A stretch of DNA of 64,000 nt from Nyssa sinensis (Eukaryota > Streptophyta > Magnoliopsida > Cornales > Nyssaceae), in contig CM018037.1 of the NCBI GenBank assembly GCA_008638375.1, positions 29,386,576-29,450,575 of the forward strand, in the 5' to 3' direction. The notes beneath the pieces are model-generated. The model was given only the letters and a program-made list of their open reading frames with translations, made no database searches and had not been told where the DNA came from. Positions 1 to 11,664 of the stretch are shown here, one piece after another (within the stretch, counting starts at the first letter, position 1; each line of letters starts with the position of its first letter). The translations under genes and the position numbers were made by a program.

Positions 1-862
1 GTGATTAAAAATTACCATTATAAACATTGATTATGTAGCTTAAAACTTTTTTATTATTTTATTTTATATAATCCCCGCCCGGGGGGGGGGGGGGGGGGCT
101 TCTCTCCAAACCCGCCCAAACCCTAATGTGGTGGAAAAACTTTCTCCCAAACCCGTTCCATTAGAGACGGGTTCGTAACGAGATGGATTAAATTATCATC
201 CCTAATTGGAACAACTTCTTCAAGTACATTTTTTCTATTGAGTAACACATCTATAAATTCGAGATTATACTAGGTAAGATATTTTAACCATTAAAAGGCA
301 GAATAAATAAAAACTCAATTCCTGAGCCATCCATTAGTTAAACACTCTATTTTATATAAGCTTGAGTTTACAGTAGTATTGGCCTTTACTATTTGAATCT
401 CATTTTCTTGCTTTCTTTCTCTTCTCTTCTCTGACCCAACAAGGAGAAAATTTGAGGAAGAAAATATAATGCAAAGTTTGAGGAAGAAAGGTGTTCAATG
501 ATCACTATAGTTTGGAATTTACATCACTATTTTACATTGCTGTTCATGAAATGATTCCTTGGCAGGCTCCAACAGAGAACACATATTTCAAGCACTTTTT
601 TGTCAGCTTCACTATTTTTAGAATGATCTTTGAAAACATAGCATTCATCCCCTGCATTCAAAGGGAAGTCACATTTGCACTCCCATTTTTGGCAAGGGTC
701 TCCAAATATCTCACACCGTCATGACACTCATTATAGGACCTAGGTCGGCTATGATATCGCTTATAACGTTCCAAACTCGTTGTTCCAACAACTTGTAAAA
801 AGAACTCATAATATTATAACTCAAAAACTTAAGTGCAAGTTAATAGTAATAAGTTTGTGGCA

Positions 863-908
<46 letters not shown>

Positions 909-1775
909 CCAAACTTCTAACACCTCACTGACGTAGGATGAGTTATTACAACTAATCACCTCTTTCTATTACCTTTGATTACTAGCCTCTCATATAAGTG
1001 AGTCTTATTGGTAGGTCACCCTAGTGTCATGGATTAGTTAAAAAAAAATGAAAAAAATACACTAACACTTGTTGTGATTTTGGTCAGTGACACTCGATCT
1101 CTTGTGGTTTAAGATTTAATACTCAACTCCCATGTGATCTTGAGTTAATAGTAAGGTTAAGCTTTTGTGGAAGGTAAAGTATCCTCAACTTTTTCTAATT
1201 ATGATATTTGATATTACTTTTAAACAAAAATGAGACAATTTTGGTCAAATAATTTATATGTTCGGTAAACGGTGTGACAAGAGTAAAGTATCATCGGATC
1301 TAACCAAAAGAGAGTAACTTGGAACTTTTTTATTTGGATATAATGATATTAAAGAAGGGAAGGCTTATCTTAAAAGTGTGTGAGAGAGAAGTCTCGACCT
1401 TGACTGCATGTGTGGGAATATTATGACATTCTTGCCAATCATGAGTGTAATTTCTTCTCACAAGATTTAATATTATTTTCAAACAAAAATAAAATTACTT
1501 TGATTATTTTATATTTTTGATTTACTTTGCCAACATTTCAATCACGACTAAAGAAAAATTGTGTCAAATTTTAAAATACAAGAAGAATTGTTAGTAATTT
1601 GAGGTGTAAGTGTACTTTTCTCCAACAAATTAAGATTGAAAAGTAAAACTTATATATATTTCCTTTGGAATAAAATTGCATATACATACTACTATACTAC
1701 CTGGAAGCAGATCACTTGATATTACACAAGGAGAACTTATTCAACACATATAGCTTCCCTCCAATCACAAAACAA

Positions 1776-1825
<50 letters not shown>

Positions 1826-2054
1826 AAAACTATATATATGTGTGAAGACTCTCACACCAAACTTGGATGCATTATTAGGAAAATATCATAGAGACTGAGA
1901 AAAAAAAAGTTGTTTAGGCTCGAAAAATTATTCAATAGTCTAGGTTCAATGGTGATGAGATGATAAGTTACATGTATATTATACAGTTACACATGTAACT
2001 TTCAATCTAAACATCGGGACCATTATCCATAGAGACCACTGAATAATTGCTCGT
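1..2054. other. Intergenic, AT-rich, no gene seen
   Basis: No credible coding region on either strand. The stretch holds a run of 18 G at 81-98 next to a GC-rich patch unlike its surroundings, and two long AT dinucleotide runs at about 865-907 and 1779-1823. The sequence around 740-770 faintly resembles a retrotransposon primer-binding site, but no LTR pair could be matched to it. Confidence 0.6.
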
Positions 2055-2570
2055 TTACTCGCACTTGAAGCCCGATGGGACCTTCTTCTCGCAAACATTC
2101 AGAAGCAAGCTGAGGGAAAGAGGGATATTAAGGTTGATACCCAAGACATTTGCTTTAATGGCAGTGCAAAGACAAACAGCAGCCTCAACGTCAGCAAGGC
2201 CTGAAAGGAGAGTACAGCATGGAGTTTTGGGAGGGGTACCTATGACAACACCAATTAACCCACCTAGCAAATCAGCACATACCCCTAATTTAAGGGCATC
2301 TCTAGGACAGGTGGGCTTTGGAGGAGGAAGGCTAGGGGGCTTTGGAAGGCTAGGTGGCTTTGGAATGCTAGGGGGCTTTGGAAGGCTAGGGGGCTTTGGA
2401 GGAAGGCTAGGGGGCTTTGGAAGGCTAGGTGGCTTTGGAAGGCTAGGGGGCTTTGGAGGAAGGCTAGGGGGCTTAGGGCAAGTTTCACATGCAGAGACAA
2501 AGGTAAAGAAGAGAAGGTAGAGTGAGAGAAAAAGAGCAAGTGAAGCAGAGCTCTTGGAATTGGAACCCAT
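2055..2570 (-). CDS. Hybrid proline-rich protein with eight-cysteine motif (14 kDa proline-rich/DC2.15-like)
   Basis: Single-exon gene of 171 residues. The start is the ATG at 2570; the in-frame TTG slightly upstream is not a plant start. Residues 1-27 form a signal peptide ending in FTFVSA, so the product should be secreted to the cell wall. Residues about 32-86 are a repetitive proline-rich stretch built on KPPSLP units. Residues about 88-171 form the eight-cysteine motif of the lipid-transfer/2S albumin fold: C-C-CC-CxC-C-C, including PPKTPCC and [16 protein letters not shown]. This order is that of HyPRPs such as DC2.15 and the pEARLI1 group, which act at the wall-membrane interface and are often stress- or development-regulated. 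The repeat region is built from 15-21 nt DNA repeats, so its length probably varies between alleles. The family call is secure; the exact role cannot be read from sequence. Confidence 0.93.
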   Translation of the reverse strand: MGSNSKSSASLALFLSLYLLFFTFVSACETCPKPPSLPPKPPSLPKPPSLPKPPSLPPKPPSLPKPPSIPKPPSLPKPPSLPPPKPTCPRDALKLGVCADLLGGLIGVVIGTPPKTPCCTLLSGLADVEAAVCLCTAIKANVLGINLNIPLSLSLLLNVCEKKVPSGFKCE

Positions 2571-2655
2571 CTCTCTCAAAACTTAGCAATACTTTCTAAG
2601 ACAATATAGTAGTGAAAAGGGTTTTTTGTGATGATAGAGTTGTATTTTGGGTGGG

Positions 2656-2663
2656 TATTTATA
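2656..2663 (-). promoter_or_regulatory. TATA box of the hybrid proline-rich protein gene
   Basis: The minus strand reads TATAAATA about 86 nt upstream of the ATG at 2570. This would place transcription start near 2625-2632 and give a 5' leader of roughly 60 nt, normal for this gene class. Confidence 0.6.
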
Positions 2664-5377
2664 GAGAAGATCAGTGAGTTTCATGGGTTTATGTAAACAG
2701 AACCCTGTTTGGCCTTGGGAATAAGAATGAATAATGGCAATATTTTAGCTGGCATAGCTACTGTTTCTTGGGAAAATTTTTGGAAGCTTGTGAGGGAGGG
2801 AAGGCAAATTGCAACGATCCCTTCCTGTTTCACAAGATCTTTTAAGTTCTTACACAGCATTGTGAGGGAGGGAAGGCTCCTGCTCTGGTGGACAAGGTTT
2901 AGGAAATTAAGGTGGATGATAGACAACTTTAAACCTTATTAGAAAATTTTTTAACAAGTTTGTTTGGTTAACATCCTGTGCATCCTAATGTCACCGTTAC
3001 CTTAGATTATATTCTATCTGTACTTGACACTGACACCATTAACTTACAAACCTTCTATTGAGGACCACTTTGACTTTCTATTTTATCTGAAACTCAAAAA
3101 CTTTGTAATATTATATATGTTTATTTTTTTAATGCAACGATGCTATTATACATGTATTACAAGCTTCTCACATAAAAGAATAACTCAGAACTCATATCAC
3201 AAATCAAAAAATTATAATTTAACTCACTTACATATCAAAGAATTGTAATTACTACTAACACATAAGCTACTCTAATATGATCCCTGTGACAAACAAGCTC
3301 AATCATGTACCGTGTCTATTTGTTTTTTATTCAAAATTTTTAAATTGTTGCAATTTTTAACCTATTTCTCAAATTTATATTTCACTATACTCATGTATAT
3401 TTTTATTCAAATATCTCGAACTCACACAACTTTTAACTTATTTTTTATAGACATGTTTCAATAAATAATAAATTTTCTTGAAAAAAAATGTATTCCTAAT
3501 AGATGTTTATTCATTTTTTTCGTCCAACAAATAGGCATTTTCTTAAATGGGTCTTTTTCGAGAAGATGGATATTTGTTCAAACGTCTCTCCACAAATTAC
3601 GTGAGTCTTTAAAATTAAGAATTGTTTTTTCTTTGACATACAAAGTTTTATTTTATTTTGTTGTCTCTTCAGAAATGCCTATTTTTAACTTGAAAAATTT
3701 ATCAAAACATTTTGTCAAATGAACGGAAAATTAGAAACTATTATTTGAAAATTTAAAGACGCCTAACCAGAACTTGGCCCAGTTTGATCTCGCGTGCGTG
3801 TGGTGAACCAAGCATGTGCTAGGTTTTTCTATTTCCACAAAACTTGGGGCCCTATCTCTCTTCTAAGGTAAATGTATATATATACTCTTTAAAAGCCTTG
3901 TACCCATCCTATGAGGGGCACAAACTTCAAGATTTTGTTACCAATTTCAAGTAGTGATGTTTGGAGGCAATTTTTTATTCACTCCTTAATAGTTTTGAGC
4001 AATCCAATATATGATCTTAATCTACTCATGGAAAAGAATGCATTTTCATATAGACCAGCCAAAATTAATGTGTGGGACTCACTATAATTTTAGCTCAAAG
4101 ATGACCAAAAAATTATTCTCAAAACTCATTATTTCTAACCAAAAAAAAAAAAGGTGTCTTTGTACAAGAGGTGTTTGTTTGCTTGCTACAGTAACGGATT
4201 TTGGTCATGAATTTAGGAAGACAAAATTAATATGGGTTAATTCGTGACAAGTCTCTTAAAAAGATTAAATTTGGGTTAAAGTCCATGTAAATTTTTTTTT
4301 TTTTTTTTTGGGTTCATGAGGACAGGTGATTATTTTATTTGTCAAATTTTTGGTTTTTTCTTTCAAAATGGAAATAATGTCCCTATTTCAATAGAGCTTT
4401 GTGATTTATACCGAGATGAACTTGCTGAAGTGATCTACGACCAAACCGAAGAAAGAATTGGATCGTTCTAAGCGATAGAAGGAAGAGAGATGTTGGTGCC
4501 CCGTTAGAATCGAAGATAAAAGAAGATGTGATTGCACTTGTGAACTAGGGTTATAGTCCATCTATATTTGTTCTTTCCCTAAGTATATATAACCTTTTCT
4601 TTTTTCCTTTTTCTTCTCTATCAGAAATCGTTAATTTCACAAAGTACTCCGACAAAAATCAAAATTTTCTAGTGAAGATCGATAATTTTGTTTCAATAAT
4701 TGTTGGAGTTTTGAGCAAAGTTGATGAGGTCGAAATTTCAATGTTTTTCCTTTAGGGACAATGAAATTTCACTATTTGAGAAGCAGATTTTTTTTTTTAA
4801 TTTAAAAAATTTGATATGCAATATTGATCTTGTTTTATAAATCTCGATTTTTAGAATTCAAATATATAAATTTTATTAAAATATATTTATAACTTACAAG
4901 TTGTTAATTTTGAAGTGTATAAAAGCTTTCTTGAAAGAGTTGTATTCACGGAGAATTTGTTAGAGGGATATTTTAGTCACAAAATAAATCAGAAACTTGT
5001 TGGATTATTTTGTTTGAGGTTGGACTTCCCACTGATTTTACTACCTTTTTTTGGACCTTTGACTAAAGAACTCAATAAAAGTTTGAGAGTATAAAATTGG
5101 GAGAGGGGCAACTTTTATTTTTTAAAAATCAAATATTCAAAAGTTTGAGGAGAGTATACCCCCAACCCCCTTTATATTCGCTACTGTTTTCTAGTACATG
5201 CTTTAAAAAAGGAAGTGATAAATTATATTAATTAAGATTTTTTAAATAGATATTACAGATTTTCTCAATAATTTTTTTTTTTATCTTTTAAATCTAACAT
5301 GTATTTGTTACAATAAAATCTAATATTTCCAGAGTAAAAAAATTTATTAAAAAAATAATTATCCAAGATACTTATTA
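2664..5377. other. Intergenic, no gene; contains an old dispersed-repeat fragment
   Basis: No plausible coding region. There are poly-A and poly-T runs near 4141 and 4292. The part at about 4790-5000 resembles the right half of the dispersed repeat seen at 20895-21470 and 35865-36485, in the same orientation as the latter, and is more diverged. The rest is anonymous AT-rich DNA. Confidence 0.5.
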
Positions 5378-5920
5378 GGGTAAATTATATTGACATTTCT
5401 TGAGATTTTTAATAATTACAAAGACATCCCTTGAGATTTTTGAAATTATACTGTTCTCCCATAATTTTACTGACAAATTACAAATACCTCATTTCTAGTC
5501 CATTTTTTTCTTTCAAAATGACAAATAAATCCGTTCCAAGTTTTTTTTTAATACATTTTTTTCAATTTTCACTAAATTTTTCTAACTTATTTTTAAAGAT
5601 TTTTTTTTTCATTATATATAAAAATCAATTTAAAGTAAATAACTTATATTTTTATTTTTTATCAAGAATGTTATAATCAATATTTATTTGAAAATAAAAA
5701 ATTTTTAAAAATTTGGTCAAAATTGAAAAACTGCAAAAAAAATAAAAATAAAAATAATAAAATGAACACTTTTGTCATTTTGAGAAAAAAAAAAATAGAC
5801 CAGAGAAGAGATATATGTAAGTTGTTAGTAAAAATAAGAAAGAATAGTATAATTTCAAATATCTCGAAAAATGTCTTTATAATTATCAAAAACTTAAGAA
5901 GAGATTAGTATAATTTATCC
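5378..5920. mobile_element. MITE, 9-bp target duplication, probable Mutator type
   Basis: The left end (GGGTAAATTATATTGACATT) is the near-inverse of the right end, and the inverted arms stay alignable for about 100 bp. The element is flanked by 9-bp near-repeats: TACTTATTA at 5369-5377 and AACTTATTA at 5921-5929. No transposase is encoded. The terminal sequence recurs at 27671-28282, also with 9-bp flanking repeats. Nine-base duplications point to the Mutator superfamily. Confidence 0.75.
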
Positions 5921-5929
5921 AACTTATTA

Positions 5930-6320
5930 AAATACATAATAGACAGTAGCAAAAATAATAAATTGCATACCTTCTGCCATAGCGATTCAAGAATGAGCAA
6001 GAGCCTAAAATAAATCCCACTTGAAGAAAAAGGAAAAATTTGAGTAGGAAGAGAATCTTCTAGCCTATGCCTTTTGATTGTCGTACTGATGGTGTACACA
6101 GACCCTCTATTTATAGGCTAGGATAGGAACTCTCTAACAGAGTTAGACTTGAACTATTCCTCCCATCAAGGAATAGGATAGGGCTTATCCATTACTAATT
6201 GTTCAAAATGAAACTCTTAATCCCCTAGTTTAAATTTAAATTTAAATTTAAACTTCTCAACAGATAAAATCTTATCAAAACTTAATAGGTAAGAGGGTCA
6301 CTCTAAATAGAACTCTAACA
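5930..6320 (-). repeat. 3' LTR of the copia element
   Basis: About 391 bp, matching 18812-19210. The internal-side boundary is the start of the LTR on the minus strand, TGTTAGAG at 6320. The outer end lacks about 13 bases found in the other LTR and runs directly into the duplicated MITE end. TATA-like sequence lies near 6109-6115. Confidence 0.88.
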
Positions 6321-6332
6321 TTCTCCCACTTG
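6321..6332 (-). other. Polypurine tract of the copia element
   Basis: The minus strand reads CAAGTGGGAGAA immediately before the LTR start TGTTAGAG. This is the usual copia plus-strand primer position and sequence type. Confidence 0.8.
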
Positions 6333-6689
6333 ACCCTCATGTCACACAAGTTTCCATATAGGGTGATTAGAAAACTAACTATGGCCAAACATTGTTTATT
6401 TCAACTAGTTATAAAACAATCCCACTTAGATAAAGAATATTATACACAAATCATGACGGTAAAGCCTTTATAAAGTTAAGCCATCCCTTCCATGTATCAC
6501 ATGTACAATATCCCTTAAATAAGTATCATATGAGCAAATAACTTTATGAATGAACTTCCAATAAGTCATTCGGGTCCTACTTTACATATTCCCTATGGAT
6601 AAAAATAATATGCGCAAAACAACTTTATTCTCCAAAACAAAATAAATATTGTATGTCTATAGACCAAATAAAGAGAAACTAAACATAAA

Positions 6690-9600
6690 ATAAGTTGACA
6701 AGTCCCATATTGTCCACATGACCTTTGAACTGCAGTACCGGTAAGCCTTTGGTCATGGGATCTGCAATCATCAACCCATTACTTATATGCTCAACAAACA
6801 CCTCATTCCTCTTAATGCTCTCTCTAACACTGAGGTACTTGATGTCGATATGTTTACTTCTGCTACTGCTTTTATTGTTTTTGAAGAAGAAAACTGTAGC
6901 AGTACTATCACAGAAGATTTCAATTGGCTCTCTACTAAATCAACAATCTTAAGACCACTGAGGAAATTCCTCAACCATATTGCCTGTGTAGTAGCTTCAA
7001 AGCATGCTATGAATTCTACCTCTATAGTAGATGTAGCAACAATAATTTGCTTACAACTCCTCCAAGATATAGCACCCCCAACAAGTAAAAAAATATATCC
7101 TGTAGAAGATTTTCTGGTGTCTACACATCCGGCAAAATCCGAGTCTGAATAACCAACCACCTCAAATCGGTCAGTGTGTTTGTAGGCCAATCTGTAATCC
7201 TTGGTTCCTTGTAAATATCGTAGAACTTTCTTTACAGCTTTTCAATGACCCAATCCTGGGTTACTTTGATATCGACCCAATAATCCCACTGCGAAGCCAA
7301 TGTCAGGTCTAGTGTAGACTTGTGCATACATTAGGTTTCCTATAGCAGATGCATACGGTATCCCTTTCATTTGCTCATGCTCTAATGCATTTTGAGGGCA
7401 TTGGATTTTACTAAATGCACCCCCTTTGACAATAGGTGCCACTAAAGCCTTACAGCTTTTCATGTTGAATCTCTTCAAAACTCTTTTAATGTAGGCCCTT
7501 TGAGACAGTCCCAAAATTCTTTGTTCTCTGTCTTTGTGAATCTCTATGCCAATGACATTAGAGGCTTCACCTAAATCCTTCATTTCAAAGTTTTGAGAAA
7601 GAAACTGCTTGGTGTCGTAAAGCAAGCCTAAATCACTGCTTGCAAGCAAAATATTATCTACATATAGGACTAAGAAAATGAATTTACTCCCACTGATCTT
7701 AAGATATATGCACTGATCAACAAGATTCTCAATAAATCCAAATGAGTTAATAACCTTGTGAAACTTTATATACCACTAGCGGGAGGCCTGTTTAAGTCCA
7801 TATATGGATTTCTTTAATTTGCAAACTCTCTGTCTGTTTTCTTTTAAACCCTCAGGTTGCAACATATATACCTCCTCTTCAAGATCCCCATTTAAGAATG
7901 TTGTTTTCACATCCATCTGATGTAACTCTAGATCAAAATGAGCTACTAATGTCATGACTATTCTGAATGAATCCTTCTTAGAAACTGGAGAGAAAGTTTC
8001 ATAGTAGTCAATGCATTCCTTTTGAGTAAATCATTTAGCTAAAAGTCTAGCTTTACATCTTTCAACATTACTAGAAGCATCCCGTTTGGTTTTATAAACC
8101 CATTTGCAGTCAATGGTTGTTGCTCCATTAGGTAACTCAACGAGATCCCAGACTTGATTTTTAGCCATGGATTCCATCTCATCTTTCATGACATCATACC
8201 AAGATGTGGAATTATCTCCATTCATGGCCTCTAAAAACAAGCTTGGATCTTCCTTAGGTCTAACATCAAAGTCAGATTCTTGAAGGTATACCATATAGTC
8301 ATTAGAAATTGCTGGTCTCCTTACTCTTGAGGATCTCCTTAATACTACTTTCTCTGTAGTTTGTAAACTAGTAGTAGGTTCTGCTTGAACCAGTTCTTTA
8401 TGAGTAGACTGTTCTTGAAATGATTGTTGTTCAGAGTAATCAATTTGATCTTCTCTTAGCATAATCATACGTCCTTCATATGAAGAAATTTTAGTCTGCT
8501 CTTGTGCTTCCTCAAACTGTAACTTACGAGGATAAGCACTCCCACTAGGTTCAGTATCCTCAAGGAATTTGGCATTTCTGCTCTCAACAATTCTAGGACT
8601 ATTTGAAGGACAATAAAACTTGAAACCTTTGGAGTTTACCGGATAGCCAATGAAAAAACCACTTATTGTTCTTAGGTCCAATTTCTTTATGTGAGGATTA
8701 TAAATCCTTACTTCAATAGGACAACCACATACGTGTAAATGACTTAAACTTGGTTTTCGCCAGTCCATAACTCAAAAGGTGTCTTAGAGATAGCCTTGGA
8801 TGGAACTCTATTCAAGATATACACTGTGGTTTTCAAGGCTTCACTTTACAAGAATAATGGCAGTTCAGAATTACTAATCATGCTTCTTACCATGTCCATA
8901 AGCGTGTGATTCCTCCTTTCAGCTACACCGTTTTGTTATGGTGTGCCGGGCATTGTGTATTGTGCAATAATGCCCTTTTCTTCTAGGAATTTTGCAAATG
9001 GACCCATCATTTGTCCCTTCTTTGTATACCTACCATAATACTAACCTCCCCTATCAGATCTTATGATCTTGATTTTATTTTCCTCTTGTTTCTCTACTTC
9101 AACTTTATAGGTTTTGAAAGCATCTAGTGCTTTAGCCTTTTTATTTAGAAGGTAAAGATACATATACCTTGTATGATCATCAATGAATGAGATAAAATAT
9201 CTCTGACCATTTAGGCAAGGAGTAGGAAAAGGTCCACAAATATCAGTGTGTATGATTTCTAAAAGACTCAAACTCCTTGTGGCACCTTTAGTGGTCTTGT
9301 TGGTCTGCTTTCAGTTTATGCAGTCCACACAAGTCCTAAAGTCAGTAAAATCAAGAGTTTGTAAGACTCCATCATTCACCAACCTTTTAATTCTCTCTAT
9401 AGAGATATGTCCCAATCTCCTATGCCACAACATAGATGAGTTCTCATTTATGATGCTCCGTTTAATACCAACATCAATATGCAAGGATAAAAAATTATTC
9501 TCAAAATTTGGATCTAACTAAAATTTAAATAAACCATCAACTTTTATTCCACCACCAATGTAAACATTATTCTTAAAAATGCTGAAAGTAGAATTAACAA

Positions 9601-9870
9601 ATCTAAACTCAAAGTCAATCTCAGTCAACTTTGAAACTGAACCAAATTTCTAGAAAAATTAGGAATAAAAAAATACATTTTCAAGGTCTAAAACAAGACC
9701 ATTTTTTTTAAAATAATCTAAAGATCCCAACAGCCTCCACTTGTGAACGCATCTTGTTTCCTAAATAGTCATATTGTTCACTTGGTTTCGGCTTCCTTGT
9801 TTTGAGAAATCCCTGCATGGAATTAATAATATGGATTGTAGAACCAGAATCAATCCATCATGTGTTTCGG
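6690..9870 (-). pseudogene. Copia pol pseudogene (protease, integrase, reverse transcriptase, RNase H)
   Basis: From 9870 downward the reading shows a protease motif (WIDSGSTIH) just after an in-frame stop. The integrase follows: a zinc-binding region, HTDICGPF, RSDRGG and NGVAERRN give the D, D and E catalytic residues. Then comes the GFFIGY region, reverse transcriptase (CKWVYKTK, LYVDNILLAS) and RNase H (GYSDSDFAGCVDTRKSSTGY, ending near 6700). At least six stops or frameshifts interrupt it, for example near 9314, 9050, 8035, 7780, 7242 and 6900. At 7653-7664 the reverse-transcriptase metal-binding box reads YVDN rather than YVDD, which would abolish catalysis on its own. Small open frames on the plus strand here are shadows. 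Confidence 0.92.
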
Positions 9871-9934
9871 GGAGCTTCTACAAAAAATGATTCATGACAC
9901 ACTAGAGATAGGAAATTACCTTTCTTTTCAAGCC

Positions 9935-10700
9935 ATCTCATAAACTTTTGGCTATCTTTCTTCATATGCCCTTTCTTTTTGTAGAAGAAACAAGAATCCT
10001 TATTACCATTTTACTTAAATGACACATTGTGCTTATGCAGTTGGGCATCCTTGCCTTTCTTGGTTTTTCCATTAGTATGAGTGGTCACATGAACACTTTT
10101 AGTCCTCTCATTTTTCAATCTCTCCTCTTCTTGAACACACATGGTCAATAATTCATTAACTGACCATTCATCCTTATGTGTATTGTAAGAGATTTTGAAA
10201 GGACTATATTCAGAAGTAAGAGAATTCAGAATGAGATGTATCAAGAATGACTCAAAGATCTCCATCTTTAGGGACTTAAGTTGAGCTGCCATGTCCCTCA
10301 TTTGCATAATGTGCTCACGCACACCTTTAGTACTATCAAAAGTCTTACTTGATAGTTTCTTCATTAGGGTGCTGGCTAAAGCCTTGTCAGAGCGAACGAA
10401 TTATTCCTCAACAGCCTTTAGGAATGCTTTAGCCTTATCAGTTTCAGGGATAGAACCCCGGATGCTCTTGTTGATGTGAGATTTCATGAATAACAAACAT
10501 AAGCAATTAGATCACTCCCATCGTTCATTTTTAGAAATCTATGCTGGCATACTTGATTCCGTGAGGGCGGGTGGTTCGTCCACACGGAGCGCCATATCAA
10601 GCTCTAAGCACCCCCATTTTAGAAAAATATTTTCTTTCCAGTAAAAGCAATTATCACCATTTAGCATCAGAATACGAATAATATCATCAAAGGTGAAGTG
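9935..10700 (-). pseudogene. Copia gag pseudogene
   Basis: The longest open piece (10364-10011) is a UBN2/copia-type gag core, with KTFDSTKGVREHIMQMRDMA and an FLIHLILNSLTSEY stretch. Homology extends upstream to about 10700 across stops. The nucleocapsid knuckle at about 9950-10015 should be C-x2-C-x4-H-x4-C, but reads C-x2-Y-x4-H-x4-S, so two of four zinc ligands are lost. The gag is therefore dead in two ways. Confidence 0.85.
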
Positions 10701-11664
10701 GAAAATGTTAAAGCTGCAATAACCAAGAAACACTTTAATGCTATGAATTTTAACTTTATTTAAATCAACCAATGTCAATTTAACCAATAGTAAATTTTAA
10801 CCAACTATAAATAGTGGTTGCATCACATAAAAATTTACTAAATATCTAAATAATAAGACTAGAATAATTCAATGTTAATAAATAAATTCTCCATACCTTT
10901 GGGCATAGGAAAATCTACCACAGGCATAGGAAAATCTACCACCAACACGAAACCATCTATCTTATTCTAATTAAACCACAAAATAATAACCTCCCTTTGG
11001 GGCCGGGTCACTAAAATAATGATTTAATCACAACACAGATGCTAATATATCTTTATGAAGTTAAAACTTTATATGATTATTGTTATAAAATAGGATGTTT
11101 TGGATACTCCCAAAATACTCCAATAATCGACCTTATATGATTATTTTTTAATAGATAAGGATGCTTTGGCTACTCCCAAAATATTTCAAATAATCAGAAC
11201 CTCTAGCATCTTATCGTAGGAAAAATAATATATATTGATTCACCAAAAATTAATACAATGAACAAACAAGCCCAGGAATAAAACCATTTTTTTAAAAAAT
11301 AATAAATTATTATTTAAAAAATAATATTTTATTCCTTTAAATTGGGCTGGTCAAAATTGTTTTGTGTGAATCAATACTTACTAAACATATAATCCATTCC
11401 AAAAGTTGGCCTTTATAAGATGCTTTTTAATAAGGGCAAATCTTTCTTAAAAGCCAAAGGCCTAATAAGGCCAAAATTGTTAGAAGACCAAAACAGACCA
11501 AAAGTAAAGGCTTTATCGCACTTTTTTTTTATAAATAATGCCGGTCAATGCCTTGATGAATTTTACCGTAGAAATGAAGAGTACTACTAAGTAAGTTCTC
11601 AGGAAAGATTCTTCTTTCCTAAACAGAACTTTAAGGTTCCTAGCAAAGATTGGAGAGTCACAAT
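10701..11664 (-). other. Copia leader region, right part cut by the gypsy insertion
   Basis: Non-coding stretch between gag and the insertion point. It holds a short tandem repeat of about 19-22 bp at 10901-10942 and two imperfect copies of a roughly 75-bp unit at about 11066-11205, each with a TACTCCCAAAATA core. The remaining leader resumes at 18596-18797 after the gypsy. Confidence 0.65.

Noticed and set aside
740..907. Primer-binding-site-like sequence (TATGATATCGCTTATAACG) suggesting an LTR
   Set aside because: Only a partial match, and no second LTR copy or polypurine tract found nearby.
6787..7152. Plus-strand open frame across copia RNase H
   Set aside because: Antisense shadow of the copia pol pseudogene, which is clearly coding on the minus strand.
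9246..9521. Plus-strand open frame across copia integrase
   Set aside because: Antisense shadow of the integrase zinc-binding region.
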